From Bimuria novae-zelandiae CBS 107.79 (taxonomy: Eukaryota > Ascomycota > Dothideomycetes > Pleosporales > Didymosphaeriaceae): a stretch of 64,000 nt of DNA. A program made the position numbers and the translations under genes. Shown here in pieces: positions 23,737 to 33,524 of this stretch (its first letter is position 1; each line of letters begins with the position of its first letter). Location: contig ML976658.1 of the NCBI GenBank assembly GCA_010015655.1, forward strand, positions 1,289,978 to 1,353,977, written 5' to 3'. The notes below the pieces were generated by a model that was not told the DNA's origin, searched no databases, and saw nothing but the letters and a program-made list of their open reading frames with translations.

Positions 23737-23826
23737 ATAGTTGTGGATGAATAGATTGTTATCACGCTTACAGGATGTGGCTTTCAATGAGAGCTTGGAC
23801 GCATTTGATTTGTGGAGCGGTGCTTT

Positions 23827-25105
23827 TCATTTCAGCGGTTGATGTAGGGTGCTATCGAGGGGAGGTATTAAGTACTCATCCCACGACTTCGATTCCTTAT
23901 CCGCGACCAGAGAGAGCCAGTCTAGGCCTGACCAGTCCAGGCCGGACAGCTCCTCCATACCAGTCCAGGTCTTCGTCCCTTCAGGCGCGGAAGGTAGTGA
24001 GTCATCGAGCGCACCGCTTGTTCTACCTTGTTGTGCCTGGCTCGTTGTGGGTTGCGGCTTGTAGCTCGTCTGCCTGGGATCCACATACAGTGGGTTGGAT
24101 GTGGAAGTTGTATTCGTCGTGCCGTTGTACGATGTAGACGGGGCGGCTTTGAGTTTCGTCGCTCGCATAGGTGGACTCACATGCTCCAGATGCGCAGCTG
24201 GGAGTCCACCGCGCAGCCACTTATCGATGACGGCATCAAAAGTGTCTTTCACAGCGGCGAAAGCGAAGGCCTCGCTGCGGAGCTTATACGCTGATGGCAC
24301 AGGAGGAAAAGGCGAGTCCTTTTGCAAGGCGGAAGCTAGCTTTGCAATTCGCGTTGGAGCTTCTCGCATCGCGTATTCCCGGAGCGCAAATAGTTCTTCT
24401 GAGAACTGCGTACCGTCCAAGTCTTTGGTTTGTCAGTCCGCTTGTCTAATCGACACCTTACAGGCTCTCATTGTAGTGATGTGGAACATACATGGACTTT
24501 CCGGCCGTGGTGAGCCCGGAAACAAAATCTCATATACCGAGTACCAATTCTCTTCTTTCGACTTCTTCGACGAGACACGTTGGGTCAATTGCGTCTTCTG
24601 CGTCTCGTTGATGCCGATCCAAGTCTTGTCAGGCTGGATCGTGCAGCCTGGGATGCTGCGGAGGTGGGCATCTCTTTCGTCTTCACAACTGAATGTCTGT
24701 GAACAGCGGACGCAGTGGATGGGGACTTGATGGACTCTGAACAGGTGTTGTCTATTCGGTCTCGTCAGATGGATGGGTCGAAATGGAGGAAAGGGGGAGA
24801 GCGTACTTCAACCGAGAGATCTGATCCATCTTGTATTTGAAACATCGACGGTGTCGCAGTGGATTGTGCTTTGCGAATGGACAAGCTAGTTGCGAGCTTT
24901 CATCGTGCATTGCTGAAGGAGGGTCCACTTTGAGCCGCTGGGGCGGCCGCAACTCTTCACTGACGCTCTTTCTGGGTCTCTTGTTTGAAAATGCGTGCTT
25001 GCCATGACTCTCGTTGGTGTCCACAGATACGAATGAATGCGGCGAGCTGAGGGTGGCCCTCTCCAATTCCTCGTCCGAGGCGCCGAAGGATGTTCGACTG
25101 AACAT
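23827..25105 (-). CDS. C2H2-type zinc finger protein, fungal-specific family
   Basis: Three exons: 24807-25105, 24492-24751, 23827-24422; product 384 residues if translation starts at ATG 25105. An in-frame ATG at 25288 would add 61 residues. Introns are 24752-24806 (GTACGC, CTGAC, ATAG) and 24423-24491 (GTATGT, CTGAC, AAAG). After a disordered N-terminus the protein shows CPFAKHNPLRHRRC, then DQISRLKQHLFRVHQVPIHC and CSQTFSCEDERDAHLRS, the paired finger signature of a common filamentous-fungal family. Further on, VYEILFPGSPRPESPYLD closes the conserved part. Likely a nuclear regulator; targets unknown. Its 3' end is 90 bp from the convergent polygalacturonase gene. Confidence 0.82.
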
Positions 25106-25472
25106 ATTGATTGTGTTTACGAGGAACCAAAGGATAGCGAAGGCGCGGGAGGGCGTCATGAAATAGACGTGTGTTGCGCCAGGTTGACGGATGCACAAGC
25201 AGAGTGAACGCACAGTTGTGCGTTCAACTGAGGGGTGGTGAGCGGTTTCATTGGTCAATACTTCGCTGCGCCTGGAGGCCGCCCGCATGCTGGTTCGTGG
25301 AGGTCATGGCCAGTTCGAACAAGTAGTGTAGGTAACTCGACATCTGGATGAACTCAAGCCATTGGGATTTATCAAAATTGAAATGCCATTGTCGAGTCGG
25401 GTATATCGTAAAGCACGTCCTTTTCCCCAAACTCCCAGACGCTATGCAAAATAGAAGGTAAAATCGCTGAGT

Positions 25473-25989
25473 TTACTCTCGCCATTCTTTCGCACACTTA
25501 GTGCACTGCATTTTCATCAGCGTTGTGCTTTTCTAATTTCCTGATTACGATGCGCTCACCTTGTAGAATGCCGTCATAGGCTCGTCCGCAGAGCGAATCT
25601 GCAGTTGATACCAATACGCCTCGAAATTCCTGCATTTCTCATTCGGACATTGTACTGTTCCCATGTCAGCTCCCATTCCACCGCATTCCCTGTCGTTCCT
25701 TCCACATACCGTTCGTCTTGTCCACGTTGTCCCACGCACCCTCGCCACCCAGCGCGTCGTCCGGCTGCTTCGGAGTTATGGTTTTCCGCTCGAAGAGTTG
25801 CTTTTCGAGAATGAACTGGTAGGGACAGGTCAGGCATTCGAGGCGCGAGCGGCCTTCGACGGCGGCGGTGGAAGGATCGCCTGGAGGCACTTTGGAGACG
25901 CGGAGCATGTTGTGACAGTTTGGACAGACTAGCCATAATTAGCATACACCGAAGCAAAACAAAAAGTACGTATACTTACAGATCAACAT
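25473..25989 (-). CDS. RPC11: RNA polymerase III subunit RPC10/Rpc11
   Basis: Four exons: 25980-25989, 25710-25928, 25560-25654, 25473-25505; 118 residues, the normal length. Introns of 51, 55 and 54 bp have GTAAGT, GTATGT and GTGAGC donors. The N-terminal zinc ribbon reads MLIFCPNCHNMLRVSKVPPG, then LECLTCPYQF. EGAWDNVDKT is a family hallmark, and the C-terminal TFIIS-like ribbon reads VQCPNEKC, QIRSADEPMT (the QxRSADE catalytic loop) and CTKCAKEWRE. The subunit performs RNA cleavage and helps termination and reinitiation by Pol III in the nucleus. Essential in yeast. Confidence 0.95.
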
Positions 25990-26425
25990 GGCGGGCAACT
26001 GTTGAAGAATGCGACAAATCCTTGGATACTCACAGTCATTCAGAGCTCGAAATGGTGCCAAAAAGTTACGGTGGGACCCTGGTGCGCTACGGCTCGATGC
26101 GGAAAAGTGCGGGGTCGCAACTGCTTCAGCCACAGGGGTACGACTTCGCGGAGACACTGTGTTTCGCGTTCAGGGTTGACGTGTGGTTTGTTCGCTTGGT
26201 TTCGCTTTACGGCTCTCCACTCGACTTTGCATTGTTTGGCCTCGTTATTTGTTTCTCTTAAAGTATCTCATCGCATAGCCAGCCAGCATCGATCCTCCGT
26301 GACCCCGCCGCACTGATCCGCGCACGTTTGCGCTCCGCACATAAGCCATCGCGAACGGTACCTCAGAGTTATAACCTACTAGAAGCTTTCAAAAGTTCCC
26401 TGTAGTACTTAACAAGCACTCAAAA
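25990..26425. other. Divergent promoter between RPC11 and the ankyrin gene
   Basis: About 435 bp shared by two head-to-head genes. A short stretch of repeated GGTTTCGCTTTA/TTCGCG near 26155-26210 was noticed but not assigned. Confidence 0.4.
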
Positions 26426-27104
26426 ATGGCTGACGAGGATGTGTGTGACCCCACGACTCTTTATGAACAGCATTACTAACAATTCAAGGGCGCCTCTCCT
26501 CGCGAGCTGATCCTCGAAGCATGTCGGCGCAACAACAACTCCCTCCTTGAAGAGACCCTCGCCGATCTAGCCAAACTTGCGAAGAAGGCAGGAAAGAAGG
26601 AGAAGGAGCACGTGGCGGAGACGTTGAACAAGGCAACTGACGGCATGGGCAATGGCTGTCTCCACGTAGCAGCGACCTATGGTGCCTGTACGTGAGCTCC
26701 CAACACCACCTCGTGACGTACTAGAGATGAAAACGAGGTAACATTTCTAACGCCTCATAGATGACGTTCTAGACGTCCTCCTTGACCAAGAAGGTGTCGA
26801 GATTGACAACATCGACCGCATGGAACACGACACCCCACTTCACAAGGCCGTCCGCTACGTCAATACACTCGACAAGTCTGACTGGGAGTCTGCCGGCCAT
26901 CCCATTGTCGATATCCTGCTCGACGCTGGTTGCGATCCCAGGATACGGAACAAGGCTAAACTGAAGCCGGTGGAGTTGGTGGACCCGCGCAATACAGTGC
27001 TGAGGGCAGAGCTGCAGAAGGCAGAATACGCGCTCAATGTGGGCGGTGATGTGGTTGCGGACGATGATGACGGACCGACTGGGAGCGGGAGTGACAGCGA
27101 GTAG
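26426..27104 (+). CDS. Small ankyrin-repeat protein (YCR051W-like)
   Basis: Three exons: 26426-26440, 26489-26687, 26761-27104; 185 residues. Intron 1 contains a perfect TACTAAC branch site; intron 2 has GTACGT and ATAG. Two to three ankyrin units can be read: GNGCLHVAATYGAYDVLDVL, then DTPLHKAVRYVN and GCDPRIRNKAKLKPVELVD. The protein ends in an acidic tail (DDDDG, then GSDSE). Similar short ankyrin proteins occur in yeasts and moulds (S. cerevisiae YCR051W); their function is not known. Likely cytosolic or nuclear. Confidence 0.85.
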
Positions 27105-27450
27105 GCTAGTCTCGCCGGGACAAGGCATAGAGCATGTGGGATGAGCATGCAGCCTGTAGCATAGCTGGAGGGGTATCGTTGTCTTGTTCCATATCTAGAC
27201 ATCGTTGGCAAGCACCCACCTGGCGAGGTGGCGTGGCGTTTACTACATTATCCTTTACCAGTCGTGATGCTTGCAAGCGCTATCACCAGCGATCCGCATC
27301 TTGTATTCCTTGTTCCCCATGCGTACCTTATTCCTCGCATCGCCTTATCCCAATCTGCGCTCGATGTCTTGAATGCGCCCGACCTAGTTCCGCAATATGC
27401 ACACATCAAATCTCGTTACGATCGTCCGAAAGCCCGCCGTACTTCCACTA

Positions 27451-27757
27451 TTAATCATCTTGCTACAACATCGTTAGCAAACGACCCACAGAACACATCA
27501 AACAGCCCACTCACCTTCGGCGGCGGCCCAACTGGCTGAATCATCCTCTCCAGCAACTGCACCCTCGTCTTCTCGCGCGGTTGTCCCAACCCAATGCTCA
27601 TGTACTGCAGGATCGGCGGGTGTCCGATGAACGAGCTGAGTGAGTCGCGCTGCATGTTGGAAGTCCACTCGTGCTTGGTCGTATCGGCGGACCCGATGCC
27701 GATGAAGCGCGCCTGGAGGGCTTCGAGCTGCTGCTGCGCGCGGAGTTTGTCGGCCAT
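27451..27757 (-). CDS. Splicing factor SF3b subunit 5 (SF3b10/Ysf3)
   Basis: Two exons: 27515-27757 and 27451-27462, the second coding only QDD and the stop. The 52-bp intron has GTGAGT, GCTAAC and GTAG. The 84-residue product has the family hallmarks: LEALQARFIGIGSADTTKHE, then RDSLSSFIGHP and ERMIQPVGPP. The subunit belongs to SF3b in the U2 snRNP, which recognises branch sites. Head to head with the next gene, 285 bp between start codons. Confidence 0.93.
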
Positions 27758-28042
27758 GGCTGGTAGATGCGGGGATCACGGTCGTAAAGCTGTACTCGTG
27801 CGGAAGGTAAAAGGACGGGAAGCGCGAAAGTAGAGATTTGGTGGAAAGTAGTTGGGGTTTAGAAATCTAGAAAGCACTGCAGGCGGAAGGAAGAACGGGT
27901 GGCCAGTGCGCACGCGCATCAATCTCGAGCTCCACCTCTCGGGTACACGTCCCGAGCTGCATCAACCCAACACCCACAACTTCCTCCTTCCTCCTTCACA
28001 CTCCTTCTACCGCAAAAGTCCAAGGCAAATATAGAAAACGCC

Positions 28043-28086
28043 ATGTCCCATCAAGACGATACCCCGATGCCCAACGCGCCCCTCAC

Positions 28087-28129
<43 letters not shown>

Positions 28130-28663
28130 GCCGACGGCTCCCCCGAGTCCTCACCAAAAGCTGAGCCCACATCGCCCGTAATCGACTACTCTCCCGCCTC
28201 CCTCCCCTACAACGAAGCCTTCGAAAACGCCCTCATGGACGCCATCCTCTCGTCCTCCCCACCGCAACTGCGCACACCCCTCTCATCCATCCCAGTCATA
28301 AACCCGACAACGCTGCCTGTCCCGCTGTCCTCGCCTCTGCGCACGCACGCGTCACCAATTGCCGGCATGCTGCTCACCCACGCGAACGGGTACCATACTG
28401 GAGGTCCAGGCCCGAGTCCACAGCGCGTGGAGGAGTTTGCGAAGAGGTTTATTGAGGAGGAGGGGCTCGTGGATCGGGAGGGGCTCGAGGGCGCGGTGAG
28501 GAGGGCGATCGAGGAGAAGATGGGGGTGGTGAGGGAGAGGATGAGGGCGAGGGAGGAGGCGGTTAGGAGGAATCGAGGGGTGGAGAGGGAGTTGGAGGAT
28601 TTGAGGGTGCAGAGGGCAGCGGAGGTTAGCGTGCAGGAGAAGTTGAAGGGGTTGAAGAGATGA
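28043..28663 (+). CDS. Hypothetical protein with Asp-Ala repeat and coiled coil
   Basis: Single exon, 206 residues from ATG 28043; in-frame codons upstream lie in the shared promoter and are not counted. An Asp-Ala repeat (residues 17-31) is followed by a proline/serine-rich region with SSPPQLRTPLSS. The C-terminal 80 residues (EEFAKRFIEEEGL, REGLEGAVRRAIEEK, ERELEDLRVQRAAE) are strongly charged and should form a coiled coil. No family was recognised. It could be a kinetochore or chromatin adaptor by shape alone, but that is a guess. Confidence 0.6.
28091..28134 (+). repeat. Coding hexamer repeat GACGCC
   Basis: About seven copies of GACGCC, the last ones varied, coding the Asp-Ala tract. 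Such repeats often differ in length between strains. Confidence 0.85.
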
Positions 28664-31018
28664 GATGCATGAAGTTGTGTGGATATCTGGATCTCTGGAA
28701 GTGCTCGAGTGATGGCTGCCGAGCTGGGAACACTCCGTTGATCGATCGAGCGGCGCTTCGCAGGTGCTATACACTACCGAGGCATATATCTATGGGATTT
28801 GGAAGTGTCCTAGGCATTCAGATTCAAAGAGTTAGCGATTAGCGTAACGAAACATGGGAAACACAGCTCTGTGTGTATGCCAGGGAACACGGAGGCAGGG
28901 CTAAGCGCGCACAATGGGAAAACCTTGGAATGTTTCACGACACGTGGAGCGAGAAGATCCATGGATTCAGGGATGATTGGCGCCTCTGCATGCTGTGGAC
29001 GAACTAGACGGATAGCGGACAAGAGGGTTTTAAGAAGTGCCACAACGACGTGCGCATGGTGGCGGTCTGGCTTCCTCAGAACAGGTCTTCGCAGACGGCG
29101 AAAATCCCGCTTGCCGCGGCCTGCTACTACGAAACTTTTTCCCGAGGTCGTCGAGTGCAGTTGTTGGGATACCTACCGCTGAGTGTCAGAAGTTTCATCT
29201 GTACACAGTCACGGCATCCAGAAGCGTGTATCGCAGCATGGGCAATATGAAGGCCATTCATCGAATTTCATTCTTCGTAACCAACCTTTACCCCGAGTTG
29301 TTACCGGGCATGCAGAGCTCCATGAACGGACAGGTGCGAAGAAGGGAACGAGGTAGGCGCGCCTGGCGAAGTACCTACACTTCCAAGGAAAGAGCCTCTG
29401 CGTCACGCATACCGATCTCACGGCAGAAGATTTTTCTGTGTCGACGTACTACGAGGCCCAGACACGGTTCGGGTAAAAGGAGTTGGCTGCTGCTAGCAGC
29501 TAATTGACTTTTCTAAGCCTATTATCGGCAGAGTGACCTGCTCTCCGGCAGGGTTACACTGCATCGTCCTCGGGAACGGAAGGAGTCCCTACAGGATCAA
29601 CGCAACTCCGCGCCACATCGCCGCAGGATGCCGGCTCTCGCTAAAGAATCCTACTCGCTTACACTCAAGTCTAACGACAGACTATCTGCCTAAACCATCG
29701 CATCACTCATATTATCAGCACCAACTAGTTTAAGAATTTGCGCTTCGCAAATTATTCCATCCGCCTCGCTAGATACTTGCTTGAGCCAGGCAAGCTCTCA
29801 TTGTTTGTTGCTGAATTTTCGGTAACGACGGCCGCGACTTATATTAAGGCAACTTTGAGCATATACCTGTCTGGATACCATGAATTGGGTCGATGGGCAA
29901 TGAGTCTACTTTAGGTCTATCACTGCTCGCACCGTTGACGTCAGCGACTTTTGAACGTTGCAAACAGTTTCCCCTGCAAAATCTCATCGACCATTCTTGC
30001 GAGGAGACGCCTAAGGTCGCCTTACCTCACTAGCATGAAGTATCGCTTATGCCTGGCAAACTGTCACGTTCGGATTTCATGGGCTCTACGCGGCGCCTTT
30101 CACCCCTAATATTTTGACATTTACCGATGGCCGACCCGCCAGTGTGTGTCCAGTGCTGCACTTCCAAAGCCAGCATCATCTGTCCTGGTTCAATCGACGA
30201 TCATCACATCGCAATCCGTTTCAAGCCATTGAATACATGCTCTTTTTGTGTTCAGGACTTGACCGCCACTGCATACCGTGTCCAACAGTCTCGGCAAACC
30301 GTTACCTACGATCGAGCCGTGCCGCTCCTACCGCCCAGACGCCCAGGCACAAAGTAGATCGTCGCCAGCCGCGGTTTGCTCGCCCCGAAACAGCAAATCA
30401 CGTTAAGTTATAATCAAATAGAAGTATTTGCGCTGACTCTATGCCTTCACATTCGACATTCTCGGCTTGTCCGTCTGCTATAGGAGAGTGGGTTTTGAAA
30501 TGTGCGTGCTCAGGAAGGCGCAACGCACCACCCTCACAATAGGCGCTCCAGACATCAACTTCCTTGTCCGATGTCATACTTTTGCCTTCAACCTCCCGAA
30601 GCCGTCCGTCGGATACCGCCACCCGCAGCTGCTCTTTCCCGCGAATGCATTATCCACCGCTATCGATGCGGTAGTGTTTGCACGAGTGGAATTTGAGAAC
30701 ATAGATAGAACGGCAAGCCACATTGCGAATGCTCAAGCTCGGTCACCACCGCTTCTTCGGCAATCACGACCGACATGATCTAGTTCCTGGCGTCATTAGT
30801 GTCGGGCGGTACCCGGTCGGCATATTCTTCTATGATTCGCTATGGAAACTAAGATGCCTATGCAAGGATGTGGCCGTACCTCTTCAAGTAGGACTACGAC
30901 GGTCCTGCTCGGTTATGCCGCCTCGTTACGAAGAGATGTGGTGCGGGCGGGCATGGTTGTATGCACGCATGTTCCTTGTCACACCGGACGCGTCGTCTCA
31001 CGTGCAGAGTTGCTATCA
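28664..31018. other. Gene-poor stretch, no confident gene
   Basis: Composition is ordinary. Several open frames exist but none shows a known family or convincing splice sites. The best small candidate is 30127-30357 (+), 76 codons, starting MADPPVCVQCCTSKAS and containing six cysteines; it has no signal peptide and is left unannotated. The region may hold old, unrecognisable repeats. Confidence 0.4.
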
Positions 31019-31062
31019 GTCAGTTCAGTCAGTCCAGAGAGCTCCGGACTGACTGAACTGAC
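31019..31062. repeat. Perfect 17-bp inverted repeat
   Basis: Arms at 31019-31035 (GTCAGTTCAGTCAGTCC) and 31046-31062 are exact reverse complements around a 10-bp loop. It sits at the left edge of the AT-rich island and may be a transposon end. Confidence 0.85.
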
Positions 31063-31221
31063 GTCGTGAGGTTACTAAACTGGACTAGACTAATTACCAA
31101 GACCTTTTAATTAAGTTAAAACTAACTAACTAAACTGACGTTGTAAGGTCACTAAACTAGACTAGACTAACTACTAAAACTTTTTAATTAAATTAAAACT
31201 AATTAATTAAACTAACGTCGC
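31056..31221. repeat. 77-bp tandem repeat, two copies and a stub
   Basis: Copies start at about 31056, 31133 and 31210 (AACTGACG/AACTAACG). The second copy differs mostly by C to T and G to A changes, showing that RIP acted after duplication. Confidence 0.8.
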
Positions 31222-31235
31222 CGTCGCCTATAAAC

Positions 31236-31669
31236 TGTTAGGATCTGAACATGTACGAGACGCGGAGGGCCAACGGGTCCTCAGCAAGGGTAACACTCGG
31301 CGGGGCTGTTCAGCCGAGGTCACGTGACATGCCATCCCGCCAAGCAAAACCATCCCGGATGGCGAGACCGTCCCGGATGGTGAAGCCATCCCGGATGGCA
31401 GGAAGATAGAGGATGGCAGGATTCACGTAGTATATAGAGAGCTCGAATATCCCTCCCAGGATATTCGTGTTCAATCTTGTTTATGAATCTATCGTTTGGA
31501 TCTGAATAAGCAACCTTGTTGATTTGATTGTGCTGTACACACCTTCGATACCAACGCTCCAGTGACAAGCGCAAGCTATCACTACGACCCTCTCCCGTCC
31601 TACCAGTACTCCTGCCCGAGAACCAACCATAGCCCGTTTAGGACCAGCTATCCTAAATGGAACCTAACA
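31236..31669 (+). mobile_element. Solo LTR of the Gypsy family
   Basis: A 434-bp LTR starts TGTTAGGATCTGAACATG and ends CCTAACA, with a perfect 5-bp duplication TAAAC (31231-31235 and 31670-31674). No internal region is attached, so it is a solo LTR left by recombination. It is homologous to the LTR at 1031-1510 but much less mutated. Its U3 holds repeated CATCCCGGATGG-type units (about 31330-31420). A TATA-like GTATATAGAG lies near 31428. The insertion lies inside AT-rich, RIP-degraded DNA and is therefore younger than its host sequence. Confidence 0.92.
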
Positions 31670-31674
31670 TAAAC

Positions 31675-32460
31675 TAACTAGACTAACTAAATTAAGTTAC
31701 CTAACGTTAAACTAAAATAACTACTTTTATATTTTTAAAATTTCTTTTTCTAATAGTATACGCGCTAACACTAAAGCTAACGTAATTATTAACTATATAC
31801 TAAGCCTCTTTTAGCTCTTTAAATTTTAGCTTTATATAAAGTCCTTACGTGCCTAACATATTGCTAAGCTTATTAAAAGTCTACTTATAGTTTACCGCTA
31901 TTACTAGTATTATTAAGAGTATAAGGAATTACTTAGTGACTAACTCTTAGTATAAAAGTAAATTAAAAAATAACTAGTCTTTTTTAGCTAACGCTAGCTA
32001 TTACTTTTAAATTTTATATTTATTCTTTATAAGGCTTGCCTTTACCTGCTATATACTTTACTTAATTAATAATTATAAAAAAGCTAATTATAATATTAAT
32101 AACTCTAGCTAGGACTTTTTACTCAATAGCATTACTATCTAAGCTAAATAGCTATAGTGTTTTTTTACCCTTACTATATGTGCAGGAATATCTAGTAGTT
32201 ATTATTAAGATAGCTATTATAATAGTAAACACTATTATAGATAGTAATATAGATATTAAGTACTTTTTAAAGCACTAAAAGGTAGTGCTTATAGTGTAAG
32301 TATAGTATTATAGTAGTATAGTAAATAGGCGTGTTATTAAATTTTACGTAGTATTTAATAAGCTTACTATACGTAAAATTAATATTTATAATAAAATAAT
32401 TTTTAGGCGCGTCTAAATTTTTATAATCTATATTCTTAAAATAGTTTTTAAGAGCCTTAA
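31675..32460. other. RIP-degraded repeat remnant
   Basis: Very AT-rich, with TA-rich dinucleotide use. No transposon family could be read. It ends abruptly at 32460, where GC-rich coding-like sequence begins in mid-gene, so it probably represents an insertion that truncated the transporter fragment to its right. Confidence 0.6.
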
Positions 32461-32725
32461 GCGTGGGCGTTGCTGTCTTCACGCTGGGAAGCTTCACGAC
32501 CGCGCAAGCGGTGAATGCGTATCAACTTGGCGAGTTCAAAGAACATGGTGCCAGTGCGATGGCGGCGAGCTGCTTGCTGCAGAACGTGATTGGGTTTGTG
32601 CTGCCTATTTTCACGCCGCGGATGTATGAGGCCTTGGGGTATGGGTGCGGGGAATAGCTTGGTGGCGCTGCTTATGGTGGGCTTGGGGTTTCTGATGGCG
32701 GTTGTGCTGTGGTTTTGGGGGGGGG
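32461..32725 (+). pseudogene. C-terminal fragment of an MFS transporter
   Basis: The frame reads like the last two membrane helices of a major-facilitator sugar/sucrose-type transporter: VFTLGSFTTAQAVNAYQLGE, SCLLQNVIGFVLPIFTPRMY, EALGYG, then LVALLMVGLGFLMAVVLWFW. An extra G near 32649-32652 shifts the frame between GYGCG and NSLVALL. The left side is cut by AT-rich DNA at 32460. The right side enters a run of G and then the assembly gap. Either a true pseudogene or a badly assembled repeat edge. Confidence 0.7.
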
Positions 32726-32825
32726 NNNNNNNNNNNNNNNNNNNNNNNNNNNNNNNNNNNNNNNNNNNNNNNNNNNNNNNNNNNNNNNNNNNNNNNNNNN
32801 NNNNNNNNNNNNNNNNNNNNNNNNN
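32726..32825. other. Assembly gap of 100 N
   Basis: Exactly 100 N, the conventional size for a gap of unknown length, preceded by a run of at least ten G. Sequence order across it is not proven by the sequence itself. Confidence 0.99.
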
Positions 32826-33524
32826 GAGGATGGGTGGGTTAGGCCTGGGGCAACATGACGGGCCGCGAGCAGGGTAGGATCGGCGCGCCGTTGAATGGGC
32901 TGGGTGCAGTATACTATGGGCTGCTACGAATGTTCAGACGGCTAGAAAACTACAGTCGCTTGCGCTCCTCCTAAATGGCACCTTTGTTCGTTGCTGGACT
33001 TCTCTCGTATTAAAACTACCCACATTATGCAAATTCTCTTCCTCCCCGCCCTCCAGTGCTACACATGACCGATCCCCCTCTACTCCAAATCCTCCCTCCC
33101 TATTAGCCTTTCTCCAGCACGTCCTTTCTCCAGCAAGTTATCAATCGCTTTCCAAGGTTTCAACACACAAGATAGCCTTGTTTCTGCGCCGAATCGGAGA
33201 CCCGCTTCTAGCCGTAGCAGGAAAGGACGCGCGCACACCATCGTCATTTCCCTGCAGGGCGCACTTAGCGCGGGTCCCTGCAGCGAGGCTATCATCTGCC
33301 ACTCCACAAACAATCTCCAGCCCACGCTTCAAAGGTTCTGTCTTGACACACTGTACCCGAGAAGTGGAGGTTTCTTGTTGGGTTGACTTTGTTCACGTGA
33401 CGCGCGCGCAGATTCACAGACTGGACGGACGAGTTTGCGAACGATTGGTTGGGCTGGCTGGTACCGTAACACTTGGATCTGTCGTCCCCGTGTGACTCAA
33501 CATCACCGCACTGCACCTCTCACC
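32826..33524. other. Intergenic after the gap
   Basis: Promoter side of the hydrolase gene. CT-rich stretches occur at 33030-33120. No protein family seen. Confidence 0.4.

Noticed and set aside
22738..23787. Long minus-strand frame (349 codons) antisense to the polygalacturonase
   Set aside because: Shadow of a GC-rich coding exon; the sense protein has all catalytic motifs.
29037..29507. 156-codon plus-strand frame in a gene-poor stretch
   Set aside because: No family, irregular composition, overlapping frames on both strands and no promoter or splice signals.
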